A stretch of DNA of 52,132 nucleotides, from assembly GCA_945865905.1 (NCBI GenBank), contig CAMBFC010000009.1, forward strand, positions 1 through 52,132, in the 5' to 3' direction. The number at the start of each line of letters is the position of its first letter. The first letter of the stretch is position 1. Source of the DNA: Rickettsia typhi. GTDB taxonomy: Bacteria > Pseudomonadota > Alphaproteobacteria > Rickettsiales > UBA1997. The notes under the pieces were generated by a model, which saw only the letters and a list, made by a program, of their open reading frames with translations, made no database searches and had not been told where the DNA came from. Positions 32,759 to 44,141 of this stretch are shown piece by piece. The position numbers and the translations under genes were made by a program.

Positions 32759-34708
32759 ATGAAAAATATTTTTCGCTCAAGTTTTGCCAAGATATTCTTA
32801 ATCTTCGCTGCCCTAAATCTTATTTTACGCCTTATTTTTTTAGTTTGGGAGAGAAAAGAAATTGATTTTTCACCATTATTGCTTGCTAAAATCAGTTTTG
32901 TTGGAGTATTTTTTGATTTTATCACAATATGTTATATTGCTACGCCAGCTCTAATTTATTACATCTGCGCCCCAACAAAATTTTTTAATAGCTCAAAACA
33001 TCAAAAAGTTAATAAAGTTTCTTACTTTTTATTTTTATATATCATCACTTTTTCTTGTTTTTCTGAAATTACTTTTTGGCAAGAATTTCAAACGCGTTTT
33101 AATTTTATCGCGGTCGATTATTTAATTTATACCACTGAGGTCATCAATAATATTGTAGAATCTTATCCGATGGGCCTTTTATTGGCAGCCATTCTAACGA
33201 TTTCGGGGCTGATTTTTTATTTTACTCGCAAAAAAATTGTCATTGTTAAGCAAGAAAATTTTAGCGCAAGAATCAAGGCTGGTGCAGTTATTCCATTAAT
33301 TACTTTGGTGGCATTTTTAACAATTGATAGCTCAAAATTAACTAAAGTTTCAGAAAATAACTATGCCAACGAAATCACCGCGAACGGCATTTATCAACTG
33401 TTCTCGGCCTATCGCAATAACAAAATTAACTATGGTCAGCTTTATTCTACTATTGATCAAGACCAAGCGCTGCAAGCTTTGCGCGCCGATATTGCTCGGA
33501 AAGAACCGCATTCAAAATTTTTAAATCAAGATGATATTGAGCGCCAAATATCTAGCTTTGGCGCTGGTGGTGAAAAAAAATACAATGTGATTTTTGTTTC
33601 AATCGAAAGCTTCAGCGCTGATTTTATGCAACATTTTGGCAACGCCGAAAATATCACGCCAAATATGGATAAAATTGCCAATGAAGGATTGTTTTTTACG
33701 GGGATGAAAGCGACAGGAACCCGCACCGTTCGTGGTTTAGAGGCGCTAACACTTTCTGTGCCACCAACTCCCGGAAATTCAATTGTGCGTCGCAGTGGCA
33801 ATGAAAATTTGTTCAATGTGGCAACCCCGCTAAAGCAGCGGGGCTATGATGCGCGCTTTGTTTATGGTGGCTATGGATATTTTGATAATATGAATTATTT
33901 CTACGAAAATAACGGCTTCGAAATTGTTGATCGTGCTAAATTTAGCAAAGAAGAAATAACCTTCGAGAACGCTTGGGGCGTATCGGATGAAGACCTGTTT
34001 GACAAAACGATAAAAGAGGCCGATAAATCTTTTGCTGCCAAAAAACCCTTCTTCAATTTTGTGATGACAACTTCAAATCATCGTCCATTTACTTATCCTG
34101 ATGGAAAAATTGATATCGCTTCAAAGACCGGCCGCAATGGCTCGGTCAAATATACCGATTATGCAATTGGACAATTATTAGAAAAAGCGCGCAGCAAAAA
34201 ATGGTTCGATAACACGATTTTTGTTTTTGTTGCCGATCATTGCGCGGGCTCTGCAGGCAATACTGATGTGCCTTTGTGGCGTTATCAAATTCCTGCAATT
34301 TTTTATGCACCAAAAATTATTGCGCCAAAAGTTTTTGCAAAAAATGTTAGTCAGATTGATGTGGCTCCTACGCTGCTGGGCATTCTCAACCTTTCTTACC
34401 AAAGCAAATTTTTTGGCCATGATGTAATTCACAATGAAAAAACTCTCGCCAATCGTTCATTTGTAAGCACTTACACCGATGTTGGATATTTTAAAAATGA
34501 TAAATTATTTTTGCTCAAACCCAAAAAAGAGACAAAAGTTTTTGCGGTAAGGCTAGAAAAATATGGCTGGAATGGCTCAACTGAAAAAATCACTACAGAA
34601 TATGATCAAGAAGAATTAAAAAAAGCAATCAGCTATTATCAAGGTGCGAGCGCATTTTTTGAAAATGGCAATATGAAAAATTATTCAATAAAAGAGGGCG
34701 GTATTTAA
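32759..34708 (+). CDS. LTA-synthase-family sulfatase (phosphoglycerol/phosphoethanolamine transferase-like)
   Basis: 649-residue membrane enzyme. Four or five N-terminal helices (about 8-30, 45-70, 88-105, 136-157, 172-188) are followed by a periplasmic alkaline-phosphatase-fold domain from about 270. Metal and catalytic residues: E283 in VSIESFS, the probable nucleophile T323 in GTRTVRGLEAL, and VFVADHCAG near the end. In Gram-negative bacteria such proteins add phosphoglycerol or related groups to envelope glycans or lipids; lipoteichoic acid itself is not expected here. A PAP2 phosphatase follows 55 bp later, so the pair may modify the outer surface. Confidence 0.88.
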   Translation: MKNIFRSSFAKIFLIFAALNLILRLIFLVWERKEIDFSPLLLAKISFVGVFFDFITICYIATPALIYYICAPTKFFNSSKHQKVNKVSYFLFLYIITFSCFSEITFWQEFQTRFNFIAVDYLIYTTEVINNIVESYPMGLLLAAILTISGLIFYFTRKKIVIVKQENFSARIKAGAVIPLITLVAFLTIDSSKLTKVSENNYANEITANGIYQLFSAYRNNKINYGQLYSTIDQDQALQALRADIARKEPHSKFLNQDDIERQISSFGAGGEKKYNVIFVSIESFSADFMQHFGNAENITPNMDKIANEGLFFTGMKATGTRTVRGLEALTLSVPPTPGNSIVRRSGNENLFNVATPLKQRGYDARFVYGGYGYFDNMNYFYENNGFEIVDRAKFSKEEITFENAWGVSDEDLFDKTIKEADKSFAAKKPFFNFVMTTSNHRPFTYPDGKIDIASKTGRNGSVKYTDYAIGQLLEKARSKKWFDNTIFVFVADHCAGSAGNTDVPLWRYQIPAIFYAPKIIAPKVFAKNVSQIDVAPTLLGILNLSYQSKFFGHDVIHNEKTLANRSFVSTYTDVGYFKNDKLFLLKPKKETKVFAVRLEKYGWNGSTEKITTEYDQEELKKAISYYQGASAFFENGNMKNYSIKEGGI

Positions 34709-34763
34709 AAAAGGCAATATTTAAAAAAAGTGATAATTTAAAAAAAGTAATGCGAATAAAATA

Positions 34764-35498
34764 ATGTTAACAAAAAACCAAATTAATTTTTTGATAATCA
34801 TCGATTTAGCCTTGCTAATCGCAGCCTTGTGCTTTGCTAACTATAGTGATTTTGATGTTAATTTGCAAAATAATTTTTTTAATTATCAAACACAAACTTG
34901 GCTAATTGATGCCGATGAGCCTGTTGCAAGATTTGTTTTTTATATATTTCCCAAAATTCTATTTGGCGCAGCAATTGTTTCAACTGGTATTCTCGCGACA
35001 CTTGGGTTTAAGAAAAAATCAGGATTTTTATTCGCCAATCGTCATAAATTTTTCTTAATTTTTTTGGGATTAACTATAATTCCGCTAACCGTAGGAAATA
35101 TCAAAAAATTTACCGATATCTATTGCCCCAACCAGCTAGAACTCTATAACGGCAACTATCCCCATCTCAAAATTTTTGAAAAACACGACGAAAATTTTAA
35201 ACAATTGCAACGCGCGCAATCGCCGCATGGCGAGCCGCAATACGGCAAACGCAATCACGGTAAGTGCTTTCCCGCGGGCCATGCCATCACTGGCTTCGCC
35301 CTTATGATTCTATTTTTTGCCCTAGAAAAAAAATCCCACCGCTATTTATCACTTCTAGCTGCAATCTCTATAGGATGGATTCTTGGCCTCTATCAAATGA
35401 TCAAAGGCGCCCATTTTTTAAGCCATAATCTTGTTTCAATGCTATTATGTTTTTTGGTTGCAGCTTTGATTAAAAAGCTGTATAATAGTTTCAACTGA
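34764..35498 (+). CDS. PAP2-family membrane phosphatase
   Basis: 244 residues with five or six hydrophobic segments. The acid-phosphatase motifs are recognisable in modified form: KKFTDIYCPNQ (motif 1), KCFPAGHAITGF for PSGH (motif 2) and QMIKGAHFLSHNLVS (motif 3, with His but Asn-Leu-Val in place of the usual D). Family members remove phosphate from lipid or isoprenoid phosphates. Its position after the LTA-synthase-like gene suggests envelope lipid work, for example on lipid A, but the substrate is not deducible. Confidence 0.82.
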   Translation: MLTKNQINFLIIIDLALLIAALCFANYSDFDVNLQNNFFNYQTQTWLIDADEPVARFVFYIFPKILFGAAIVSTGILATLGFKKKSGFLFANRHKFFLIFLGLTIIPLTVGNIKKFTDIYCPNQLELYNGNYPHLKIFEKHDENFKQLQRAQSPHGEPQYGKRNHGKCFPAGHAITGFALMILFFALEKKSHRYLSLLAAISIGWILGLYQMIKGAHFLSHNLVSMLLCFLVAALIKKLYNSFN

Positions 35499-37382
<1,884 letters not shown>

Positions 37383-37385
37383 ATT

Positions 37386-39248
37386 ATGCCTATCGTTAGA
37401 AATGAAGAAGCGTTAACTGATGAAAATCTGAGAAGGATTCTTTCTTATTCTCTTGCTATTGACTATGATATAGAGATAGATGGCGAGTTTATCAAAGATG
37501 AAGCTGATAAAAAAACAAAAACAGAACCTCTTTTTTTTGAAGATCGCGTCTGTCCAAACAAATATACATTTGTGCTAAACATAGCTGATGGAAATGTAAT
37601 TCTTACTGCCTCAGTAAATACACCTGATTTTATAAGAGGTGCTGAAGGTGGTGAAGATGCAAGAAAGAGGGCAACTCAATTATTGAAGAGGGCTTTGACA
37701 GCTAAAGGTGTTAAAATTATCGAAAATCACAACGACTCTGTTATTTATTTTAGTCGTGAGCAGTTAACAAAGAATGATTTTTTAAAAACAACCACAATGG
37801 GTGAAGTAGATATGTTTCTTGATAAAATCAAAACAGATCCTGAAGCGAGAGAAAAATTAGCTAAAGATATACTTGCAATTGCTAATGATCTAGATTCTCA
37901 CATTAATCAATCTAAAGATATTGATAAGATCAGAGCTCATAGAAAGAAGCAGTTTGAAGAGGGCGATGGCACAGAAGGATATGAAAAATCGGTTTACACT
38001 TACCCCAAACGAGAGGGCGAAGAAGAAGGGTATCCTGAAGGGTTAATAAAGCGTAAAAGAGTAAAAATTTCTGATTCTCCTTTTTGGGTTTCGATTTACG
38101 TTGTAAATGGAGAATTTGTCATTGCCACGCAAGAAGATCATATATATCTTGGCGGCACTTCACAACAGATGGTAGATTTGAAAGAAGCTCTAGAAAAAAA
38201 TATAGATTTTAAAAAAGTATTTGATGCAGCCAAAAAAAAAGGTAGTGATATGGTTTATGTAGGCAATAGAATGTATTTTACCCAAAATGCTTTCAATGAG
38301 CTTAAGAAAAATAAAGAAGCAGCGATTAAAAAAGTGGATGAGCCGTTAATAACCAACACTTTAGGTGTTAATTTCGAGGGATCTAAAGAAATTATCAGCA
38401 ATGCAGCAAGTGGCATATCTTTGCCTTTGCGGCAAGAAGATTTTAATGTCGCCGCAGAACAACCTATTGCCGATCAAGAGGAAACCAAAAGCAATAAGTT
38501 GATAGTAGATCGTTTTAGTTTTTATAAGACTAAGGCAGAATTAAAAGCTGCGCGCATTTTGGATTCAGGTGCAATACCTCATACGCTAATAACCGCCGCA
38601 AATCTTCAATTTCTTCCTTGCGAAGATAAAGAAAGATATAAAATGACGGCAAGAAATGTAGATGATATAGATGGCGATGGGAAAGCCAATCCACTACAAA
38701 GCTCTCGCAAAGAAACCTATGTTAAATTAAAAGGCAACTTTGCTGAACAATTACAGCCGCAAACTAAAAATCCATCAAAGGCTTTTCAACCTTATGGGGC
38801 AAGGTTTGAATGGATGCATTTTCAAGAAATTGAGGGTGGTCAAAAAATCTTTGGCACAGCTTATTTATTAAACGCAAAATTTAATAATTGTGTTTTTGAA
38901 AATGTGGATTTTTCAGATATTCCCAAAGAAGCGCGCAATTCTATTAGCTTTAAAGGTTGCTTATTTACCAATTGCAAGCCAGAAGGAATTGAAAAGCGCA
39001 ATAAAGATATTAAAAATACTGGGTTGAGGGCTGAGGTTGAAGAGGTTAGGGGGATAGTGGATGCTATTACAGATCGTGATGCTATTTGGGAAAAGGCTCA
39101 AGAGAATTTGGTTGCGGTTAGAGAGGCAAGGAAAGCAGAAGTTCCTAAACCCAAAGTGAGCGCAGCAAAACATGCATCTGTTGGCGCCGAATTAACCAAC
39201 TTGGTCGATAAGCTTAACGAACTAAGGAATAAGCATAAAGCTCGCTAG
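37386..39248 (+). CDS. Unknown 620-residue protein, pentapeptide-like segment and coiled-coil end
   Basis: No family recognised. Starts 3 bp after thiC with a good Shine-Dalgarno sequence (AGGAG) inside the thiC end. The protein is charged and soluble with no signal peptide. Around residues 490-540 short Asn/Phe/Cys repeats (AKFNNCVFENVDFSD, SFKGCLFTNC) resemble a small pentapeptide-repeat patch. The last 30 residues (SVGAELTNLVDKLNELRNKH) look like a coiled coil. Codon use (many AGA, ATA) resembles the IQ/ankyrin gene rather than thiC. It could be an effector or surface-related protein; I infer nothing firmer. It ends just before palindromic element copy 3. Confidence 0.75.
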   Translation: MPIVRNEEALTDENLRRILSYSLAIDYDIEIDGEFIKDEADKKTKTEPLFFEDRVCPNKYTFVLNIADGNVILTASVNTPDFIRGAEGGEDARKRATQLLKRALTAKGVKIIENHNDSVIYFSREQLTKNDFLKTTTMGEVDMFLDKIKTDPEAREKLAKDILAIANDLDSHINQSKDIDKIRAHRKKQFEEGDGTEGYEKSVYTYPKREGEEEGYPEGLIKRKRVKISDSPFWVSIYVVNGEFVIATQEDHIYLGGTSQQMVDLKEALEKNIDFKKVFDAAKKKGSDMVYVGNRMYFTQNAFNELKKNKEAAIKKVDEPLITNTLGVNFEGSKEIISNAASGISLPLRQEDFNVAAEQPIADQEETKSNKLIVDRFSFYKTKAELKAARILDSGAIPHTLITAANLQFLPCEDKERYKMTARNVDDIDGDGKANPLQSSRKETYVKLKGNFAEQLQPQTKNPSKAFQPYGARFEWMHFQEIEGGQKIFGTAYLLNAKFNNCVFENVDFSDIPKEARNSISFKGCLFTNCKPEGIEKRNKDIKNTGLRAEVEEVRGIVDAITDRDAIWEKAQENLVAVREARKAEVPKPKVSAAKHASVGAELTNLVDKLNELRNKHKAR

Positions 39249-39268
39249 TTTTTCCCCCAAAAAATAAA

Positions 39269-39417
39269 GTTGAAAAAGATGGGGATTAAGATTGGGGGGA
39301 GAGGCTCTGAGGCGAGTTCTGCGCTTCATCGCAAGCTACGCTTGCTTTAAATCAGATGAACGCGGTGTCTGAGCAGCAGAGCCTCTCCCCCCAATCTTCA
39401 TCCCCATCTTTTTCAAC
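39269..39417. repeat. Dispersed palindromic element, copy 3
   Basis: 149 bp. The 41-nt arms (39269-39309 and 39377-39417) are complementary with a single mismatch. The core equals copy 1 apart from two or three bases in the inner stem. It lies exactly between two convergent genes (the 620-residue protein and hemC), so it can act as a two-way terminator. The outer ends (TTGAAAAAGATG and its complement) match copy 2. Confidence 0.87.
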
Positions 39418-39423
39418 CGCACC

Positions 39424-40338
39424 CTAATCACAAATCTTAGCCAACAAACCCGCCGCTTGCTGTTTAGTATCTTGCGCCGCCTTCAAAGCCAAACTCTCAC
39501 CACTAACAACATCACCTAAGTTTTTTGTAGCAAAAATCTCGCCACCATCAAAATCAAAAATAATCGTCTGCAAATTAAGAACAGCGCCCTCAAGCCAACA
39601 ATATGCCGCAACCGGAGTTTTGCACGAAGCGCCTAATTCACGCAAAAAAGACCTTTCTGTTGCAACGCAAATCTCACTTTTTTCATCATTAATTTGACGC
39701 ACTAACCCAAGAGCAGTTAAATCATTTTTGCGAATTTGAATCGCCAAAGATCCTTGTCCAGCCGCTGGCAGCATATCTTCAAGCGAGATAATATTTTTTG
39801 CCAAAACATCTTTTTGCATCCGCTCAAGCCCACAAACAGCCAAAATTGTTGCATCAACATCGCCTTGCGCCAGCTTGCCTAGCCGCGTATCAACATTGCC
39901 ACGAAAATTTATAATTTTTAAATCGGGGCGCAGGCGCAACAAAATTGCTTTGCGTCTTGCTGATGAAGTGCCTACAACCGCGTGCTGTGGCAAATCTTGC
40001 AGTGAATTAAATTTGTGTGAAATAAAATAATCGCGGGGATTTTTTCTTGCAGTAAAAGCCGCGATCTGCGTGGCCTCGTGCACCATTGGTGGCACATCTT
40101 TTGCCGAGTGAATTGCAATATCGATTTTGTTTGCTAAGAGAGATTCTTCGAGCTCTTTGATAAAAAGCCCTTTGCCGCCTATTTCGGCGAGGTTGCGATC
40201 TTGAATTTTATCGCCAGAAGTTGTGAAGGCGATGATTTCGATTTGATCTTCGGTTAAAGAAGTTTTAGACAATAAAAGATTTTTGACATCAGCAGCTTGA
40301 ATTAGCGCAAGCTTACTCGCTCTAGTGCCAATTCTCAT
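39424..40338 (-). CDS. hemC: Porphobilinogen deaminase (hydroxymethylbilane synthase)
   Basis: Heme pathway enzyme that joins four porphobilinogens. 304 residues, normal length. N-terminus MRIGTRASKLALIQA, catalytic aspartate region AIHSAKDVPP, substrate-binding arginines in GTSSARRKAILLRLRPDL and RGNVDTRLGKL, and the cofactor-attachment cysteine in ELGASCKTPVAAYC. It starts 8 bp downstream of the rpmJ stop and reads the same way. Confidence 0.96.
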   Translation of the reverse strand: MRIGTRASKLALIQAADVKNLLLSKTSLTEDQIEIIAFTTSGDKIQDRNLAEIGGKGLFIKELEESLLANKIDIAIHSAKDVPPMVHEATQIAAFTARKNPRDYFISHKFNSLQDLPQHAVVGTSSARRKAILLRLRPDLKIINFRGNVDTRLGKLAQGDVDATILAVCGLERMQKDVLAKNIISLEDMLPAAGQGSLAIQIRKNDLTALGLVRQINDEKSEICVATERSFLRELGASCKTPVAAYCWLEGAVLNLQTIIFDFDGGEIFATKNLGDVVSGESLALKAAQDTKQQAAGLLAKICD

Positions 40339-40346
40339 GAGGGTGA

Positions 40347-40472
40347 TTATCCTTGTCTAGCTTTAAATCTAGGGTTAACTTTGTTTATTACGAAAAGGCG
40401 ACCTTTGCGACGCACGATTTTGCAGTTTTTGTCTCTTTTTTTAGCTGATTTCAGCGAGTTAAAAATTTTCAT
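40347..40472 (-). CDS. rpmJ: 50S ribosomal protein L36
   Basis: 41-residue basic protein: starts [20 protein letters not shown] and ends in the L36-type FKARQG. The zinc ligands of the C+ form are mostly missing (only one Cys), so this is the C- type, as common in alphaproteobacteria. It lies just upstream of hemC on the same strand. Confidence 0.93.
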   Translation of the reverse strand: MKIFNSLKSAKKRDKNCKIVRRKGRLFVINKVNPRFKARQG

Positions 40473-40619
40473 AACATTTAAAAATAATCTGAACTTTATC
40501 AGAAACTTTGATTTGGGAGGCAAGATTTTAGAGTAACAACTTTAAAAATCCACTATTTATTTGTATTTAAACTCAATATATTTAGTTTGGTGCAAATAAT
40601 ATAAGCAAATAAATCTAAA

Positions 40620-41039
40620 ATGGCTAACGAACCCAATGTTCTAGAGGTTGAATTTAAAGAAGTTACCACTCAAAATGGTCTATTTTGCCAGTTTGATGCC
40701 CATCATGGCGTGCTTTTATTGGATGTGAAAAGTGCTTTTACAGCCAATGATTTTCAGACAATTGAAAGCATTATTGATCCATATTTTGTTGCAAATGGCG
40801 AGCTGCGCGGGGTTATTGTTAATGCAAAAAAGTTTCCTTATTGGTCTAGCTCACAAAATCGTGCCGAATATTTAGATTTTGCCCAAAGCAATCATCATAA
40901 ATTTAAAAAAGCGGCGCTGGGGATGGGGGGATTTTTTGTTAAAATTATTATCAGAATTGCTAGAAGCAGGGTTCATCCCGAGGTTAAAACTTTTAAATAT
41001 CAACAGATTGAGAAGGCGCAGGATTGGATTTTATCATAG
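40620..41039 (+). CDS. SpoIIAA-like/STAS-fold protein
   Basis: 139 residues. The pattern DAHHGVLLLDVKSAFTANDF, then LRGVIVNAKKFPYW and a C-terminal VKTFKYQQIEKAQDWI matches the SpoIIAA-like family: an alpha/beta lipid-binding or STAS-related fold usually ending in exactly such an 'A-x-x-W' helix. A hydrophobic segment (ALGMGGFFVKIIIRIA) is in the usual place. The role is unknown. It is monocistronic. Confidence 0.75.
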   Translation: MANEPNVLEVEFKEVTTQNGLFCQFDAHHGVLLLDVKSAFTANDFQTIESIIDPYFVANGELRGVIVNAKKFPYWSSSQNRAEYLDFAQSNHHKFKKAALGMGGFFVKIIIRIARSRVHPEVKTFKYQQIEKAQDWILS

Positions 41040-41146
41040 CTGTGGTTTGGTTGCGCTTGTTAAAATATCGTTGCAATGTTAATTGCCAAATTAATAATCG
41101 CGCCACAAGATTCACAATAACATAACTCTCACGGATAAAACCGAAT

Positions 41147-41422
41147 ATGAAAAAATTACTATTAATTTTGCTGCTATTTCCAATAAATTCTTTTGCTGTT
41201 AGCGGAGAATGTCATCATCAATCAAATCCAATCGGATATACAAATTATGATGTGTGTGAAGTTAAAGGAACTGGCTACACCTGTGTTTCTTTGGAAGGAA
41301 AAGCCAATAGCGGCATTTCTTGCTTTCCAACAGTTGTTGAGCAAGAGCAAGAGCAATATCAAGAGCAAAATGCAACAAGGCGCAAAGGTGATTTTGGTGA
41401 GCGCAAAATTGGAAAAAATTAG
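41147..41422 (+). CDS. Small secreted cysteine-containing protein
   Basis: 91 residues, family not recognised. Clear signal peptide (MKKLLLILLLFPINSFAVSG), leaving a mature peptide of about 73 residues with four cysteines (ECHHQ, DVCEV, YTCVS, ISCFP) that could form two disulfides. A Gln/Glu-rich then basic tail follows (EQEQEQYQEQNATRRKG). Convergent with the histidine-rich protein gene. Confidence 0.65.
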   Translation: MKKLLLILLLFPINSFAVSGECHHQSNPIGYTNYDVCEVKGTGYTCVSLEGKANSGISCFPTVVEQEQEQYQEQNATRRKGDFGERKIGKN

Positions 41423-41446
41423 AAAAATAAATAAACGAAGCGCCTC

Positions 41447-41521
41447 AAATTTAACACACTTTTTTCTTTTTTGAGTTTGATTTTTTGATCAATTTAAGAA
41501 GGGGGAAGGTGTGTTAGATTT
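41447..41521. terminator. Inverted repeat between convergent genes
   Basis: AAATTTAACACAC (41447-41459) pairs with GTGTGTTAGATTT (41509-41521) with one mismatch, over a T-rich loop. The right arm overlaps the stop region of the histidine-rich gene. A likely two-way terminator. Confidence 0.5.
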
Positions 41522-44132
41522 AGGGGACTTTGCCATTAATATTTACCGCTCTTTCATTTAAACTTTGAGATCTTGCTTGTCGCAATCCACCATTTGGTGA
41601 TCCTTTAGATAAATCTGCTTTTTGAAAGGATTTAAAAGTGCTGCCGTCGCTTATTTTTCCGTAATGCTCAACTTTCTTTTCATCAATTTTTGTTATTACG
41701 CCGTTTTTAACTTGATTTGGTCTTTCAATTACAAGTGCGCGCGCCTTTGTTCCATAAAGTACATCTATTTTTCCTGTAGAATCATCTTGAATATATATTA
41801 CCTGCTTTTCTTTATAATCGGGATCATCGGAATTTTGATGATCTGGATCAAGATAGGTAAAAATTGTTTGATTTTTTTCACGATTTTTAACCTTAGATTC
41901 AAGCACAAATTCGCGGCTTTTTTTTAAAACCTGATCAATAACTTTATTTTGTTCGGTTACTTGCTTTTGCCTTTCTTTTTTATCTGATGATATTTTTTTG
42001 GTGGTGAGTGATTTAAATTCGCTCAATAATTTTTGTTCAGTTTCTGGCATGACGCTTTTTTGATCTTCTGCCGAAGCTCTAGAATCAGAAGCTGGATGGT
42101 GTTCATGATTATGATGTTCGTGATGGTGATCATGTTTTGCGACTGATTTTTTGCTTTGATGCGCTGAAGGCAAATGACAAGGACGGCATAAAGGTTCATG
42201 ATGGCTATGATCATGTTTTTTTGCTTTATGATCTTCTTCATCTGCGCAAGAATGGCTGTGATCGTGGCGATGATGGTCATGGCTGTGTTTATGGTGATGA
42301 TGTTTGTGATGTTTATGGCCATGTGAATGAGCCTGCTTTTGATTTTGCTTATCAAGAGCCCAATAAAAATCATTTAAGCCATATTGCTCATATTTTAATT
42401 TTTCGACATAATCAAATAACAGACATTCTTCCAGCGAATTCATGAAAGCTTTTTTCATCTCTTCATTTTTTTCTAAAGCTTCAAGATCAAAAGTAACATC
42501 ATCACCCTCTATCTTAAACAGGCCGCTTCCCGCAAGCTTCTCAAAATATTTTTCTTCGGTGTTGATGCTGGTATCATGTTCATCCAAAGATTTAAGAATG
42601 GCATTTTTAATAAATCTGTCGAGCACTATGGTGTCAATTTCTAACTCTTGACAGTTTTCAAAAATCCGCTTACAAACTGGCTCATCTTGATTAAAACTAA
42701 CCAAATCAAATTCAGTTTTATCATCGTCGCTAATTTCTTCTAACCCTGAAATTTTTTTCAAAAGCGCATCTCTTTTTTCGTGTTTGTCATTTCCTTTTAA
42801 AACTTTTTTAATATTTATAGCTCTTTTGAGCAGATCCAGCCTATCTTCATCATTACTATCAGATTCAGAAATTCTTGATTGATTTACTCTATGAAGCAGT
42901 TTTTGCCCTTTTTCATTACCAAAAGGTAAAGATGATAATAAAGAGCATCCAAAGCGTTTGCCTAATTTAGTTGGCAAATGTTTATCTCTGTAATTTTTTA
43001 GTAGTTTTTTTACCTCTCTTCTTTCGCCAATTTCCTGCTTAATTGTATCGAGATCTAATTTAGTGCGTTCAATGCCAAGATCGCCATTGCGGGGCTTGAA
43101 TTTATTGGTCCAGATATTGTTGGTTATTCCAGTTGAAACTGCTCCTGCTGCAAGCAAGGGAATTCCTGCAATCAGTCCCGGAGCGCCAACTACAGAAAGA
43201 GCCGATAGCGTTGTAATTAAAGCTCCCGCGGTAAAAGCGGCAAATCCCAATGTATTTGCAGCGTAAAATTTTCTTTTTGAATCGGTAATTTGATTTATTT
43301 TTCTGACGCCAACTTTTACATTTAACTGAACTGCTTCTCTGATTTCTTCTGGCAATATTCTGTTCCATGTTCTCCACAGATCATAACTATTTCTTACAGT
43401 TTGGCATCCGGCATAAAGAGCGATAATAGGAAGGGCCCAAGGAGAGCTCACAATTGCCGAACTTAAAACCGCAGTCGAAGCGGCGCCATTTATAAAACCA
43501 GGAACAACGAGATTGAATTTTGTATCAAATTCTGAATATTTTAGAGTTTCTCCAAATGCTTCCAGCCTTTGAATAACGCCACTTAAATCTTGTTTATCCT
43601 TGCCAGACGCATTATCCCTACGCTCTTTGTATCCCGCAATATCTTCTTCTAAACCTTTAATTACATCATCAAGTTTTGATTTGTTATTAATGGTTCCTTT
43701 TATATTTCTAAATGCTGCCGTTAATCCTATAAGAGCTAACGGACCAGCAATTCCTAGAAAAATTCCCCAATGCGTCGAGGAAGAAAAATCAGCTAACCCT
43801 CCAAGCGAGTGTTTGTGAGCCTCAAGATTGCCGCCTTTGACTATTTCATTTAATGCGGTTGCAACTTCATCAAGATCTATCGCGGCGGCACAACAAGGAC
43901 AGCCTTCATCATTTTTGCCAATCTGTTTTTTGGAAGAGCTATCTCCACCTTCGCATGGTTCGCAATGCTCATCATGCTTGTGATGTTCGTGATCTTCGTG
44001 ATGATCGTGATGGCCGTCTGAATCTCTATGTTCATCATGATTTTCATGCGAATGCTCATGATCACTTTTTCTTCTTAAGTTAAAATGAACATGATCCCCG
44101 TGACTATGGTGCAAAAGAGTATACTGCTTCAT
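41520..44132 (-). CDS. Histidine-rich, metal-binding membrane protein of the zinc module
   Basis: Unrecognised 870-residue protein. Two tracts are very rich in histidine: residues 8-57 (e.g. HHEDHEHHKHDEHCEPC) and about 598-686 (e.g. HKHHKHHHHKHSHDHHRH). Each has a CxxC pair near its end (CEPC, CRPC), with a CPCC cluster near residue 80. Between them lie hydrophobic stretches at about 121-141, 208-243 and 288-338 that could be membrane spans, and long acidic/helical soluble parts. No signal peptide. It starts 9 bp after the ZnuD-type receptor and so falls under the same Zur-controlled transcript. I infer zinc binding, buffering or handling; the architecture as a whole is not one I know. Confidence 0.8.
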   Translation of the reverse strand: MKQYTLLHHSHGDHVHFNLRRKSDHEHSHENHDEHRDSDGHHDHHEDHEHHKHDEHCEPCEGGDSSSKKQIGKNDEGCPCCAAAIDLDEVATALNEIVKGGNLEAHKHSLGGLADFSSSTHWGIFLGIAGPLALIGLTAAFRNIKGTINNKSKLDDVIKGLEEDIAGYKERRDNASGKDKQDLSGVIQRLEAFGETLKYSEFDTKFNLVVPGFINGAASTAVLSSAIVSSPWALPIIALYAGCQTVRNSYDLWRTWNRILPEEIREAVQLNVKVGVRKINQITDSKRKFYAANTLGFAAFTAGALITTLSALSVVGAPGLIAGIPLLAAGAVSTGITNNIWTNKFKPRNGDLGIERTKLDLDTIKQEIGERREVKKLLKNYRDKHLPTKLGKRFGCSLLSSLPFGNEKGQKLLHRVNQSRISESDSNDEDRLDLLKRAINIKKVLKGNDKHEKRDALLKKISGLEEISDDDKTEFDLVSFNQDEPVCKRIFENCQELEIDTIVLDRFIKNAILKSLDEHDTSINTEEKYFEKLAGSGLFKIEGDDVTFDLEALEKNEEMKKAFMNSLEECLLFDYVEKLKYEQYGLNDFYWALDKQNQKQAHSHGHKHHKHHHHKHSHDHHRHDHSHSCADEEDHKAKKHDHSHHEPLCRPCHLPSAHQSKKSVAKHDHHHEHHNHEHHPASDSRASAEDQKSVMPETEQKLLSEFKSLTTKKISSDKKERQKQVTEQNKVIDQVLKKSREFVLESKVKNREKNQTIFTYLDPDHQNSDDPDYKEKQVIYIQDDSTGKIDVLYGTKARALVIERPNQVKNGVITKIDEKKVEHYGKISDGSTFKSFQKADLSKGSPNGGLRQARSQSLNERAVNINGKVP

Positions 44133-44141
44133 CGATTTATC

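Noticed and set aside
41520..44132. Cation diffusion facilitator or ZIP transporter reading of the histidine-rich protein
   Set aside because: Histidine loops are reminiscent, but the hydrophobic segments are too few and lack the conserved transport motifs of those families.
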